Assembly (NCBI GenBank): GCA_030562195.1
Contig: CM060202.1
Coordinates: 32,292,599-32,356,598 of the forward strand
From: Nipponacmea schrenckii
Lineage: Eukaryota > Mollusca > Gastropoda > Lottiidae
Reading direction: 5' to 3'
Length of the DNA: 64,000 bases
How positions within the stretch are numbered: the stretch's first letter is position 1; every line of letters begins with the position of its first letter. Below are positions 47,801 through 60,396 of this stretch, one piece after another. A program made the position numbers and the translations under genes. The notes under the pieces were generated by a model. The model saw nothing but the letters and a program-made list of their open reading frames with translations, was not told the DNA's origin and did no database searches.

Positions 47801-49895
47801 CAATATATCTATTGGTAAGATTTCAATGAAATAATAATCTATGTAATTCTATTAACTATGTTCAGTATTCTATATAACAATATATCCATTGGTAAGATTT
47901 CAATGAAATAATAATCTATGTAATTCTATTGACTATGTTTAGTATTCTATATAACAATATATCCATTGGTAAGATTTCAATGAAATAATAATCTATGTAA
48001 TTCTATTGAATATGTTCAGTATTCTATATAACAATATATCTATTGGTAAGATTTCAATGAAATAATAATCTATGTAATTCTATTGACTATGTTCAGTATT
48101 CTTTATAACAATATATCTATTGGTAAGATTTCAAGGAAATAATAATCTTTGTGGTTTTATTAACTATGTTCAGTATTCTATGTTCAGTATTGGTAATATT
48201 TCAATGAAATAATGATCTATGTAATTCTAATGACTATGTTCAGTATTCTATATACCTAGACAATATTCAGATTTCAATGAAATAATAATCTTTGTGGTTT
48301 TATTAACTATGTTCAGTATTCTATGTTCAGTATTGGTAATATTTCAATGAAATAATAATCTATGTAATTCTATTGACTATGTTCAGTATTCTATATAACA
48401 ATATATCTATTGGTAAGATTTCAATGAAATAATAATCTATGTAATTCTATTGACTATGTTCAGTATTCTGTATAACAATATATCCATTGATAAGATTTCA
48501 ATGAAATAATAATCTATGTAATTCTATTAACTATGTTTAGTATTCTTTATAACAATATATCCATTGGTAAGATTTCAATGAAATAATAATCTATGTAATT
48601 CTATTGACTATGATCAGTATTCTATATAACAATATATCTATTGATAAGATTTCAATGAAATAATAATCTATGTAATTCTATTAACTATGTTTAGTATTCT
48701 ATATAACAATATATCCATTGGTAAGATTTCAATGAAATAATAATCTATGTAATTCTATTGACTATGATCAGTATTCTATATCACAATATATCCATTGGTA
48801 AGATTTCAATGAAATAATAATCTATGTAATTCTAATAACTATGTTCAGTATTCTATATAACAATATATCTATTGATAAGATTTCAATGAAATAATAATCT
48901 ATGTAATTCTATTAACTATGTTCAGTATTCTATATAACAATATATCTATTGATAAGATTTCAATGAAATAATAATCTATGTAATTCTATTAACTATGTTC
49001 AGTATTCTATATAACAATATATCCATTGGTAAGTTTTCAATGAAATAATAATCTATGTAATTCTATTGACTATGATCAATATTCTATATAACAATATATC
49101 CATTGATATGATTTCAATGAAATAATAATCTATGTAATTCTATTGACTATGATCAGTATTCTATATAACAATATATCTATTGATAAGATTTCAATGAAAT
49201 AATAATCTATGTAATTCTATTAACTATGTTTAGTATTCTATATAACAATATATCTATTGATAAGATTTCAATGAAATAATAATCTATGTAATTCTATTGA
49301 CTATGTTCAGTATTCTATATAACAATATATCCATTGATAAGATTTCAATGAAATAATAATCTATGTAATTCTATTAACTATGTTCAGTATTCTGTATAAC
49401 AATATATCTATTGGTAAGATTTCAATGAAATAATAATCTATGTAATTCTATTGACTATGTTCAGTATTCTATATAACAATATATCTATTGGTAAGATTTC
49501 AATGAAATAATAATCTATGTAATTCTATTGACTATGTTCAGTATTCTATATAACAATATATCTATTGGTAAGATTTCAATGAAATAATAATCTATGTATT
49601 TCTATTGACTATGTTCAGTATTCTATATAACAATATATCTATTGGTAAGATTTCAATGAAATAATAATCTATGTAATTCTATTGACTATGTTTAGTAATC
49701 TATATAACAATATATCTATTGGTAAGATTTCAATGAAATAATAATCTATGTAATTCTATTGACTATGTTCAGTATTCTGTATAACAATATATCTATTGGT
49801 AAGATTTCAATGAAAAAATAATCTATGTAATTCTATTGACTATGTTCAGTATTCTATATAACAATATATCTATTGCAAAGATTTCAATGAAATAA
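44842..49895. repeat. 77-bp minisatellite (about 63 copies)
   Basis: Tandem units 'ctatgtaattctattgac', 'tatgttcagtattctata', 'taacaatatatctattgg' and 'taagatttcaatgaaataat'. Some units are truncated or fused (near 45,600, 45,840, 46,430, 48,180). The array is interrupted by a foldback hairpin (45,032-45,219) and, at 49,896, by a 6.4-kb B-B-A repeat block, after which it resumes at 56,302 and runs into the N gap. Each unit contains GG/GTAAGA-like 'ttggtaagat' on the plus strand. Confidence 0.95.
45032..45219. mobile_element. 188-bp perfect foldback hairpin
   Basis: Two 87-bp arms (45,032-45,118 and 45,133-45,219) are exact reverse complements around a 14-nt loop. Arm sequence includes 'cttgataacgctgcctg', 'gtgaaacgttgag' and 'taataaattg'. 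A diverged single copy of one arm lies at about 41,380-41,465. It is embedded in the 77-bp minisatellite, with 'acaatatatct' on both sides. Probably two inverted copies of an element's end; no coding content. Confidence 0.9.
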
Positions 49896-50984
49896 CTAGA
49901 ATTGCTTACAATTATGAACGTATTTCGAGAGCCTTAAAATATTATGTAGGCTAAATTTGCAATTACCTACATCTAGACAATATATTGAATATCATTTGAC
50001 CTAGTTTTCAAAGTCATAAAATAATTAGGTCACACCTTCCGTAACGGTTAATGATGGCGAAAATATGAAAATTATCAATTTTTGCTGTATGTAAGTACAC
50101 TTATCTCTATGAATTTTTTAAGTAAGCCAAATAAAAAAATATCTGCTCGTAGACAATATATTGAATATTATTTGACCTAATTTTCAAGGTCATAGATTAA
50201 GTGGGTCACACCTTCCGTAGCCGTTAAATTGACCTAAATTTGAAAAAATCGAAATTTAAATAATTCGAAAGAAAATACGAAATTTGAAAATCGGTCTCCA
50301 AGAAAAGGTAGATAATGATCCATTGTATCTATGTGCTAAATTTCATCAAAATCGGTCTATCAGTAGTGTCTGAATTTCGGATTTAGGAATTGTAACGAAA
50401 ATTCAAAATGGCGGCCGATATGGCAGCTCGACCTAATTATTTAGGTCAAATCAATTACTATTGACAAGTTATATATAAAACAGTTTTCTCTTTTCACCTA
50501 GCAGTTATAGACCGGAGTTACGTAATTACGTCATTTGAGGCTAAACCGGAAGTGGATTTTTTTTTTCACATTTTTTCAAAAATTATAAACATATCGCCGA
50601 TCAACTGGTAAAGTTTCAAAATTTTACCATTTATATTAAAGGAGAAATCACGGTCTGAAATTTTTGCCGATGACCCTTGAATATTGAATTGCAAATCGTG
50701 GGTAAAATATTTAACCTAATTGCATAAAACCTATAATTGTTAGTTGACAAATACATTGAAGTTTTCAAATCTGAAAATCCGGTCAAAATCGAACTGAAAA
50801 TAAACTTGCTAAAGCAAAAAAACCTGAACTTCCGGTTCTCACTTCCTGTCAGAGATAGAACTTCCGGTTTTGTTTTATTTGATAATAGAAATCATTCTAA
50901 GATCAACTGTAGATTTAGAATTTCTGCACCTTTTACCAGTTTGTCTGCAAACTCATCCAAGAATTACAAAAAAAAAAAAAAAAA
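49896..50984. mobile_element. Repeat unit B, first right copy (1,089 bp)
   Basis: Starts CTAG then AATTGCTTACAATT directly after a truncated 77-bp minisatellite unit, which makes the insertion junction visible. It ends in 'aagaattac' plus poly(A). It carries the 83-codon plus-strand ORF seen in other B copies, for which no family or selection evidence exists. Confidence 0.85.
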
Positions 50985-52082
50985 CTAGAATTGCTTACAA
51001 TTATGAACGTATTTCGAGAGCCTTAAAATATTATGTAGGCTAAATTTGCAATTACCTACATCTAGACAATATATTGAATATTATTTGACCTAGTTTTCAA
51101 AGTCATAAAATAATTAGGTCACACCTTCCGTAACGGTTAATGATGGCGAAAATATGAAAATTATCAATTTTTGCTGTATTTAAGTACACTTATCTCTATG
51201 AATTTTTTAAGTAAGCCAAATTAAAAAATATCTACTCGTAGACAATATATTGAATATTATTTGACCTAATTTTCAAGGTCATAGATTAAGTGGGTCACAC
51301 CTTCCGTAGCCGTTAAAGTGACCTAATTTTGAAAAAATCGAAATTTAAATAATTCGAAAGAAAATACGAAATTTGAAAATCGGTCTCCAAGAAAAGGTAG
51401 ATAATGATCCATTGTATCTATGTGCTAAATTTCATCAAAATCGGTCTATCAGTAGTGTCTGAATTTCGGATTTAAGAATTGTAACGAAAATTCAAAATGG
51501 CGGCCGATATGGCAGCTTGACCTTATTATTTAGGTCAAATCAATTACTATTGACAAGTTATTTATAAAACAGTTTTCACTTTTCACCTAGCAGTCATAGA
51601 CCGGAAGTTACGTAATTACGTCATTTGAGGCTAAACCGGAAGTGGAATTTTTTTTTCACATTTTTTCAAAAATTATAAACATATCGCCTATCAACTGGTA
51701 AAGTTTCAAAATTTTACCATTTATATTAAAGGAGAAATCACGGTCTGAAATTTTTGCCGATGACCCTTGAATATTGAATTGCAAATCGTGGGTAAAATAT
51801 TTAACCTAATTGCATAAAACCTATAATTGTTAGTTGACAAATACATTGAAGTTTTCAAATCTGAAAATCCGGTCAAAATCGAACTGAAAATAAACTTGCT
51901 AAAGCAAAAAAACCTGAACTTCCGGTTCTCACTTCCTGTCAGAGATAGAACTTCCGGTTTTGTTTTATTTGATAATAGAAATCATTCTAAGATCAACTGT
52001 AGATTTAGAATTTCTGCACCTTTTACCAGTTTGTCTGCAAACTCATCCAAGAATTACAAAAAAAAAAAAAAATAAAATAAAA
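50985..52082. mobile_element. Repeat unit B, second right copy
   Basis: Head-to-tail with the previous unit: same CTAG-palindrome start, same poly(A) end, then 'aataaaataaaat'. It differs from the first right copy at only a few bases, indicating recent duplication. Confidence 0.85.
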
Positions 52083-52177
52083 TAATCCGAACGATTACAA
52101 TACGTTTTCGCCAAAGTCGAAATACGTAATAATCCGAACGATTACAATACGTTTTCGCCAAAGTCGAAATACGTAAT
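52083..52177. repeat. Two tandem copies of the 48-bp inter-unit repeat
   Basis: Two 48-bp copies of 'aatccgaacgattacaatac' plus 'gttttcgccaaagtcg' and 'aaatacgta' lie between unit B and unit A. Single copies occur at 33,717-33,764, 35,935-35,982 and 56,254-56,301, always at a unit boundary. Confidence 0.85.
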
Positions 52178-52181
52178 AAAA

Positions 52182-55100
52182 CTAGAACCGTTAGACGGTA
52201 CCAAGGCAGTGCGCGTCCCTTCTATTGCATGGGTGAAACTTTGCATTTATAATATCCAATTCCATAATAATAACTAGACCTGTTTGTAACAATTGTGCAG
52301 CTTCCGAGATATTTAGAATTTGTCATATCTCCTGGCTGTCATTTAAAATAGAACGTAACCACGCCTACTCAGTATAATGACTTGTTTTGATTGGTTGCGA
52401 TACTTAAACTGGAAATGTCAAAATTTGTCTTGACCAAACATAAGAAATTAACACAATTTGACTTTATGACCTGTTACATTATCTTCTTAACTCTTCTTGT
52501 AAAATTTATATCTATTTAATTAGTGTGTAAAACAAAACGTCGAAAAAACAAATTTGTGGTCTAAGGGACATAACACCTTATTTGAGATTACAAATTGATC
52601 TCGGATTAAATTAACTTTGCAGATCGTTGATACTTTTAATTTGTTTATTTATTTATTTATCAATCTTAATTTAGGTGTAGTAGGAACATTAGATCCTGCA
52701 ATTTGTGGCAAGTTGCCATGGTATAACATAGAGCCATCAAATTAACAGCGCGGCTTTACTTCTTTAAGAGAGTATTTTATAGAGTTACGTCCCTTATACC
52801 ACTAGTCCTCTCAACTGTACATTATTATTGCTTAAGAGAATATCATTTAAAATTCTAAAGGTTGTCATTTCCTTCCAAATATTCCATATCATACATCGCC
52901 CACAACGAGAAATGAACAATCATTCCTTTTATTTAAGATATATAATATCTTTGAATTAATTTTTAATCGTAAAAAATCAAAATCAAAATAACAATTCAAA
53001 AATCGGTTTCCATATATATTTCGGCAATAGATTCTATATACATGTACATCAAAATAACACAAATTGAATTATCTTCCGAGACCCTATTTCGATTTAAAGA
53101 AAAATACACACAGTTAGTATAGAAGAAATTACAAAATTTGCAAATTTAAAACGTGCAATTTTGATCAAATATCAAGTGTTATACACCATTGGAAAGAATA
53201 ACTAGACCTGTTTGTAACAGTTCTGCAGCTTTCGAGCTATTTAGAATTTGTTGGTCTCCTGGCTGTCATTTAAGGATAGAATGTAGATTGATTTTGCGAT
53301 TATTGGGAGAGATGATTTATTCATGATTTAACACGTGACATTTGAGTTTGTTTATAGACTGGCAATCATTAAGGTTTGTGGTGTAAAAATATCTGGGCTT
53401 AACCACGCCCACAAAGTCCATTGACTTGTTTTGGAAACTTCAACTGGAAATGTCAAAATTTGTGAATTGACCGTTTTATAGGAAAAATTCTCAATTTTTA
53501 AATGCCGATAAATCGAAAGTTTACATTTTGCTATAAAGCTTAATATGTCATTGGATAGAACTATCACATATGTACAGGTATAAAGATCGCCAAAGGTCAA
53601 CGTCACAATATACACCTTCGAAGTTTTTATAATTTTTAATCGTAATTAAATCAAAATCAAATTAAAAATTCAAAAATCAGTTTCCATATAAATTTCGGCA
53701 ATCGGTTATAGATTCTATATACATGTCTATCAAAATAACACATATTGACTGATCCTCCGAGACCCTATTTCGATTGAAAGAAAAATACACACAGTGATGT
53801 AAAAATCTGGGCTTAACCACGCCCACAAAGTCTAATGACTTGTTTTGATTGGTTGTGATACTTTAACTGGAAATGTCAAAATTTGTGTCTTGACCAAAAG
53901 ATTAGAAATTAACACAGTCAGGCTTTATGACCTGTTTATTTATATCTGTTTAATTAGAGTGTAATTTTATTCTTAAACTTTTCGCAATTTTTATTTATAC
54001 ATATTGATTTATATATTGCTTGAAAGCTGGGAATTTGCACATTATAAATCTGTTCGAATTCTGTTTTTAAGTTAAATAGAACTAAATATAAAAAAAATAT
54101 GAATGTTAAAATCGTTTATTTTCTACTAGGCGTATTTTCATCAGTTTTCGGTCTATAGCTAAAATAAAGATATTGTTAGAAAGCTGATGAAAATCACATC
54201 ACAAAAATGTCAATTAGAATGTTGCCAAGAGTCTTGTTCATGAGATATAACCATCTGAAGATACGAGAAATATGCAAATTACTAATTTTTGGATCCCTAT
54301 TAATCCAAATGTTCTTTACTAAAATAAGAAATCAAGGTATCATATGAACCTTTAGCCAATGAAGATGATTTTGCAGAAAAATAAAGGATGCATATTAGTA
54401 AGTTAGTCCTCTTCGTTCCTTGCGGAGAATAGGGCTGCTACAGACGTTCTCCATCTCACTCTGTTATGAGCTGTTCTTTTTTCTTCATTCCAGGTCTTGC
54501 CAATCCTTCCTTGCTCTTTCAGTCTTATTCTTTTCAAGCTATATAAAGGTCGTCCTTGTCTTCTATGCCCTTGGGGATTCCAGTCCAGTGCCTCTCTGGT
54601 GATGTTGTTTTGAGATCAAATGGATGCATATGGTAGAGTTCAAAAGTAATGAACTTTCAAACGGAAGTCAGTTTTGAAAAACTTTGGCAGGACCTGGTCC
54701 AAAGACAAATTTGAAATTGAAAAATATGCCACTAGAGGACCTAGATAATTATCCAAATTATATTTTAAAACAAGTCTGAAAAAGATAGGATTAAAAATGG
54801 CGGACGAGTAGTATTTTTCCAATAATTTGCATATTTCAAGATGGCGATCAAACGGTTAGGAATTTGCATATACGGCATACATACAAAATGAAGATATTGA
54901 TGGTACTAATCATGTGGAATAATAAAATTGCAAGTTTGTGCAAAAATTTAATCCGAAAATTCCGATTTCTATGATTTTCTACATTTTTTGGTCATTTTCG
55001 GACGTTTCCGGCTAATTTCGGAAAATGTTTTATCGGAATCTTTAATGATAATTTTTTGTCTACTCATCTACCAATTTTTGTGAAAAAATAAGACGTAACT

Positions 55101-56208
55101 TTAAAAAAAACACTGCTTTTTCATAAATCACGCACAATTAATATAGAACTAAGAACAAAATGTTCGAATATTAAAAAGCGCAATTTTGATCAAAATATAA
55201 AGTGTTATACACCATTGGAAAGAATAAATTACGCGTAATAAGGACATAAAAGAAATTTTGACGTATGTAAATTAGGTCACGTGACAGAGCTCTTCGAAGT
55301 TAAAAAGTGCAATTTTCAAATGGCTGTAAAACCGGAAGTTGACATTGCACAACACAAATGAAGACATCAATGGATAGATCTCGACAAGGGCAACAACTTT
55401 TGTGCAGGTCACATGGTCACCGAAGGTCAAGGTCACGATATATGAACGTTGGAAAATTAGGCACTGAGTGAAAAAAAAGAACCGGAAATGAAAGGTAAGC
55501 TAAATCGAAATTCAAAATTCGGCTTCCTAAGAATTGTTAGCAATCGATTGAAGATTTCATAGACATCAAAATTACAATTGTCCGATTAACCCCTAAGGCC
55601 CAATTTTTCACTTTACAAAAGTAAGTGGTTTAATGATGGCGACTGATCTGTTACTTCCGGTTCAATTTTTGTTAATTATAAAATCATTATGGGTTAATAG
55701 TAACTAATTGCAAAAAAAAAAATTCAAATATCTTTAGAATTCCGGAAGTGAAAATTCGAAGTTTAGCGACGTATGACGCCGAAACCGGAAGTGATGTCGA
55801 CATTTTGAAAACAGATTTTTCTTGACAAGAAAAATGTTTATCTAACTGCAAATTTTTATTTCGATCTAATCAAAATTGCAGAAGTTAGAAAAAGTGTTAA
55901 ATTTTAAAATTCAAAAGTCAGCGACAAAAGTAAAAATTTCAAAATTTTTAAACTGCTATTATGTAAATCTAAGTTATAAGTAGTAAATAAAAAAAGTCCG
56001 AACCAGATTGGATAAAAAAACGAGCCGTGAGTTAGTAAACAAAAATAAAATTTGTGACGTTTTACGTCATTTCCGGTAGAACAAAAATGCGTCATTTTAC
56101 ATTTAAACAACAACGAGCACTAAATTACGTTACAATATCACGCCAGATTGTGTAAGACATTTGCAGTTATGGCTGGGGAGCGTGACCAGAAAGAGACAAA
56201 AAAAAAAA
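52182..56208. mobile_element. Repeat unit A, right copy (about 4.0 kb)
   Basis: Near-identical to 26,617-30,464, with the same CTAG-ACCGTTAGACGGT start and the same 'gaccagaaagagac' plus poly(A) end. Differences are scattered substitutions and small indels. It contains the same LINE C-terminal scrap at 54,406-54,603. The order here is B-B-A, whereas the left locus is A-B-B'-C. Confidence 0.8.
54406..54603 (-). pseudogene. LINE reverse transcriptase C-terminal fragment in unit A (right)
   Basis: Copy of the fragment at 28,672-28,869: minus strand reads ITREALDWNPQGHRRQGRP, then KEQGRIGKTWNEEKR, then VRWRTSVAALFSARNEED and a stop. Only a few residues differ from the left copy, so it travelled as part of unit A rather than inserting twice. 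Confidence 0.72.
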
Positions 56209-56227
56209 TAGTCATTTCGAAAAAAAA

Positions 56228-56301
56228 GCAGTGCGTTCGAAGAACGCACTGCAATAATCCGAACGATTACAATACGTTTTCGCCAAAGTCGAAATACGTA
56301 A
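56228..56301. repeat. Terminal hairpin plus 48-bp repeat at right junction
   Basis: A 25-bp perfect hairpin GCAGTGCGTTC-GAA-GAACGCACTGC (56,228-56,252) is followed by one 48-bp inter-unit repeat. The 77-bp minisatellite then resumes at about 56,302 ('ataatctatgtaattctat'). This defines the right end of the 6.4-kb inserted block. Confidence 0.8.
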
Positions 56302-56353
56302 TAATCTATGTAATTCTATTGACTATGTTCAGTATTCTATATAAAAAACAAAA

Positions 56354-56853
56354 NNNNNNNNNNNNNNNNNNNNNNNNNNNNNNNNNNNNNNNNNNNNNNN
56401 NNNNNNNNNNNNNNNNNNNNNNNNNNNNNNNNNNNNNNNNNNNNNNNNNNNNNNNNNNNNNNNNNNNNNNNNNNNNNNNNNNNNNNNNNNNNNNNNNNNN
56501 NNNNNNNNNNNNNNNNNNNNNNNNNNNNNNNNNNNNNNNNNNNNNNNNNNNNNNNNNNNNNNNNNNNNNNNNNNNNNNNNNNNNNNNNNNNNNNNNNNNN
56601 NNNNNNNNNNNNNNNNNNNNNNNNNNNNNNNNNNNNNNNNNNNNNNNNNNNNNNNNNNNNNNNNNNNNNNNNNNNNNNNNNNNNNNNNNNNNNNNNNNNN
56701 NNNNNNNNNNNNNNNNNNNNNNNNNNNNNNNNNNNNNNNNNNNNNNNNNNNNNNNNNNNNNNNNNNNNNNNNNNNNNNNNNNNNNNNNNNNNNNNNNNNN
56801 NNNNNNNNNNNNNNNNNNNNNNNNNNNNNNNNNNNNNNNNNNNNNNNNNNNNN
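56354..56853. other. Assembly gap (500 N)
   Basis: Exactly 500 Ns, probably of arbitrary size. The left edge is 77-bp minisatellite and the right edge is unique sequence 3' of gene 3. The missing transmembrane and tail exons of gene 3 could lie here. Confidence 0.99.
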
Positions 56854-57052
56854 TATTAAACATATAAATGGTACAGAGCGGTCTTACAATGGAAATGGTC
56901 TATGATGGAATATATATATACCCAATGGAAATATAATGAAGTATCACTAGTATAGGGCCAATGGTAGACAAACATTGTTGGTAGATAAACCATGACGTAC
57001 CAGATCACTACAATAGAGGTATAAAACAGGAATAAAAAGTGATAACTTTTAC

Positions 57053-57340
57053 CTTTAACTCTTAAAATAAAACTCTTCCTAGTTTCCCCATGAATATTGT
57101 TGACCAGACAGACATAAACACCTTCATGAGAACTGTTGACATTCTCAATTACTAAATCATTTTGAAACATATTCTTTGTGAAGTAAATAAAACCGCTTGA
57201 CTTGAGGACCTGGTAATCTCTCTCCCACGTTACGGTGCACTGCGGGTGACATTTAGCTGAACATCTTACTTTCAAATCCACATTTTTAATTACAGTTATC
57301 TCCGTGTTTTCTGGCACTAGTTTCACATCCATAGGTGGAT
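57053..57340 (-). CDS. Gene 3, Ig3 domain exon (C2/I-set)
   Basis: A 288-bp phase 1-1 exon of the third, leftward receptor gene. On the minus strand it follows TTTTCAG and ends before GTAAAA. It reads PPMDVKLVPENTEITVIKNV, VRCSAKCHPQC (the same CX3CX3C cluster as gene 2), TVTWERDYQVL, NVNSSHEGVYVCLVNNI and FILRVK. The frame is intact. It aligns with the truncated exon at 1-65 and with 36,404-36,691. Downstream transmembrane exon not found before the gap. Confidence 0.92.
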
Positions 57341-57801
57341 CTGAAAACATGATCAAATCTTTTTCTATTCAGTGTTGTAAGACAAGAAAATATTCATAGA
57401 GAAATTAGAATACTTGTTAACATCAAAGTATAATCTTAAATGATATTTGTTTTAAAATTTTATCTTGTCGGGCTCTTTGATAGCTTTGTCTTAAAATTAT
57501 AAATATGTCACCTATAACCAGTGTGAAATATTCAACCTATTGTTGATCGCTTATCGATGATTAAGGGCATTTACTCAAATTAAATATTTAAAGATTTGAA
57601 AGGGTTTTCCGAAAATTTTTTTAAAATATTTTCAATATGATCTTTTCTCGCTAGATGTAGTCGAAACTGTAAATAATTGTATCTTTTAGAGTGTTTACGA
57701 TCTTATATTGACGGAAGGTGTGAACCAACAGCGAGTAGGGAATCACTTCACGCCCTCTCCGCCACTGATGACCCTATATCGAGAAAAAAAAAAAACCTTA
57801 C

Positions 57802-57864
57802 GTTCAGGATTGATGAAAAATGTTTCACTCTCAGAGACATTATTACACTCTTCAATATTTAAAA
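57802..57864 (-). CDS. Gene 3, 63-bp linker exon
   Basis: A phase 1-1 mini-exon after TTTTTACAG and before GTAAGG on the minus strand. It encodes LNIEECNNVSESETFFINPE. Length and core are identical to the gene 1 and gene 2 linkers. The intron upstream begins with an A/T homopolymer tract. Confidence 0.83.
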
Positions 57865-59044
57865 CTGTAAAAAAAAAAAAAAAAAAAAAAAACGCGAATG
57901 TAAAATAAATATAATATTTATGTATAAAATAGTTGGCTACGCTACTTTACAACATATTCTATACGTATTTCATTATTATACACACCTTTATTCTGTAAAT
58001 AAGAAATGTGCATTGTTAGAAACTAGCCTTGAAAAAAAAATATTTTTAAAAAATTCGTAGACATCCATTACTTCTGTCCATTTTGAGATGCCTATAAAAC
58101 GGGAAGTTAAAATGTGTCATGTGTTAAAGGGGATTATTTTTATGCTTTATAGCATATAGTTTTTGTCCACATTTCTAACTGACAACAGACGTGTGGTTAT
58201 ACGACGTGATTTGGAAACACCGAAAGTCAAGGCACCAGGACCGGAAGTAAAAAAAAAGATGATATAGTATTTACTTGTATAGACATCCTGTTTATATTTT
58301 GCGATTTTCAGATCGATCGGATAATTAGCGACTTGGTTAGGAATTTTGAATTTTTTGAAAATTTTTGTTTAAATTTTTTGACAAAATAATTCCAACATTT
58401 TAAACTCTTCAACTGTATCAGATTTTTCTTATTAAATGCTTAATATCCCATATAACAATAAAGATGGGTATAGTTTATATTCCAGCTTTTATTTAGGTTT
58501 TAACTATAACATATTGTGAAATGTTGAAGTATCTTTAAACAAAGAATTCTAATATGTTTACTTCATCAATATGAATATGACTAATGAGACGAATATGATG
58601 ACGAATATGATTGACGTATTACTTTCCTTCCAGATAGGCATAATTAATTATTAATATTGTTACAGGATGGAGTCAGCCAAAAAAAATATCCAGTCTTAAA
58701 ATAGTAGTACAAATATTAACAGTCACTGCAGTGATTGGAAAAAATGGACTATCAAACCATAATCTAAAAATAATCTACAAATAAACCCTACAGAATCGAT
58801 GCAAATTTAGTGCACATTATGCAAGCTCACTTCCGGTTAAGCACAATCTGTTTAAGATATCCATTTTCGATTCCAACCTATAAAAATGTTTGGTCAGAAT
58901 AGAAATACCATTTTTCAAATTAAGGTACAGAACTTACCAAAAACAAACATATAGAAAACTAGGCCAAGCAAAAAATATTATAACAAAGCTTGACATCGAT
59001 TACAATCAATAAATAATAAATAATTATTATCCAATTATATTTAC
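57865..59044. other. Gene 3 intron between Ig2 and linker exons
   Basis: The part nearest the linker (to about 58,040) is homologous to 543-665 of gene 1. At about 58,070-58,290 there is a diverged stretch similar to units A/C (acgggaagtt, 'aggaccggaagtaaaaaa'). No exon recognised. Confidence 0.6.
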
Positions 59045-59329
59045 CATTATAATGTTTTGTGGTCAGTAGTCCTTGAAAACAAGGGAGATAATCTGCAGCC
59101 AGACACATAAAGCTTCCACCATTATGATCTACAGTTACGTTAATTTGAGATAAAATTGGATCTACGTCAGTCATTCTAATGCCATTTTTATACCACACCT
59201 TGTATGTAGTTACACATTCTCCTATACTGGTTGAAACACTGTGACATTCCAGTTGTATGGTTGAAATATAGTTATCTTCTGGTTTTAAAACAGGATTTGG
59301 TGGAAATCGTCCTGTAATTGTTGGTTTAC
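59045..59329 (-). CDS. Gene 3, Ig2 domain exon
   Basis: A 285-bp phase 1-1 exon, open throughout, after ATATTCCAG and before GTAAAT on the minus strand. It reads KPTITGRFPPNPVLKPEDN, ISTIQLECHSVSTSIGEC, VWYKNGIRMTDVDPILSQ and NVTVDHNGGSFMCLAADYLP, then cysteine. The four-cysteine pattern matches genes 1 and 2. Its V-like and signal-peptide exons are not seen before the window ends; the following 4.6 kb is mobile-element DNA. Confidence 0.9.
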
Positions 59330-59451
59330 CTGGAATATAACAAAAAATAATGTTTTCTCGCCTCTACATCCCGTTTTTAATGAACTTTCTGGTAGAGAGA
59401 GAGTGAGAGAGTTGAGTTGAATTGAGTTGATAAAACTCAGAATAAGACAGA

Positions 59452-60300
59452 GTAAATTCATTTATATCGCAACTAGGCGAAAATATTACAAAGCAAAAAT
59501 CTGATATTAAACAACTGATAGGTAACATTAAACCAGGGGTAAATGAAGAAAGATTGAAACAAGAATTAGCTTATCTAGAAACGAAACTCAATGGTGACAA
59601 TGAACTAACAGAAATTAAAACCTATATTCAACAAATTTTCTGGTGAAAATATATTCTTATCGCTGTGGTCTGATATTATATTATTCTCTTGTTTTCTCCC
59701 TTGGAAAAAGAATTGTGGGAAATTAATCTCTTGGAGAAAAGACTGGATGAGTTTTTGCGTTCGATCGAAAAAAATAATATTAAGATCATTGGACAGAAAA
59801 AAGAAGTACATCTGAACGCTCTTTTACAAGTTACAAGTATATGTTTCAATTCGATCGAATTTTATTTGTAGTATCGTGTTCTTAGAAAAGTCTTAGAACA
59901 AAGACCTCATCATCTCGTGTTGTTAATCGGCGGCGATGACCTAGATAGCACTTATAGTGATATTGAACTTTTGAACAATACATATATACTCCTAGCTCAC
60001 AGTTTATCAAAACGTTCTACCAATACTGACAGTAACTGCCCTGCTACAGTGTCTATGGTACAATTATTTCCCCGAACACAGGTTCGACATGTAACAGTTA
60101 CAACTTATCATAACCGTGTAAAGACCTTTAACAAACTTTTGCCAGCCAAATGCCCACAATACCAATTCAATTTTGTTAAAGCTTGTGGCTTAAAAACAAT
60201 GATGAACCTGTCCTTCTTCCAGATGGGGTTCATTTTAATACTTACGACCAATATAAATTTTTACAAATTTTACGGGGAATAGTGCTTCGTTTTGCGGCAA
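59452..60300 (+). pseudogene. SGNH-hydrolase-like ORF remnant of a mobile element
   Basis: A decayed frame with scattered stops. A coiled-coil-like part (NITKQKSDIKQLIGNIKPG, ELAYLETKLNGDNELTEIK; 59,452-59,643) and 59,689-59,871 are followed in the same frame by HHLVLLIGGDDLDSTYSD (a GGxDL block), MVQLFPRTQVRHV and, after a frameshift, LLPDGVHFNTYDQYKFLQIL. GGxDL...PR...DGxHFN is the layout of SGNH/GDSL hydrolase-like domains that some tyrosine-recombinase retroelements carry. The nearby DIRS-like remnant (61,400-62,494) suggests a common origin, but the order is not proven. Confidence 0.55.
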
Positions 60301-60396
60301 AGAGAAACTAACTTTTACTTTACATATTCCACACTATTACACTAAAAAAGGTTTTCATTTCCAGTTTTTTTCACGTGGTATTAATGGTGTTGGAAA

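Noticed and set aside
50737..50988. An 83-codon ORF preserved in three copies of unit B (also 33,464 and 51,827)
   Set aside because: The copies are nearly identical at DNA level, so conservation says nothing about coding; no domain, and it runs into the poly(A) end. The copy at 30,465 breaks it.
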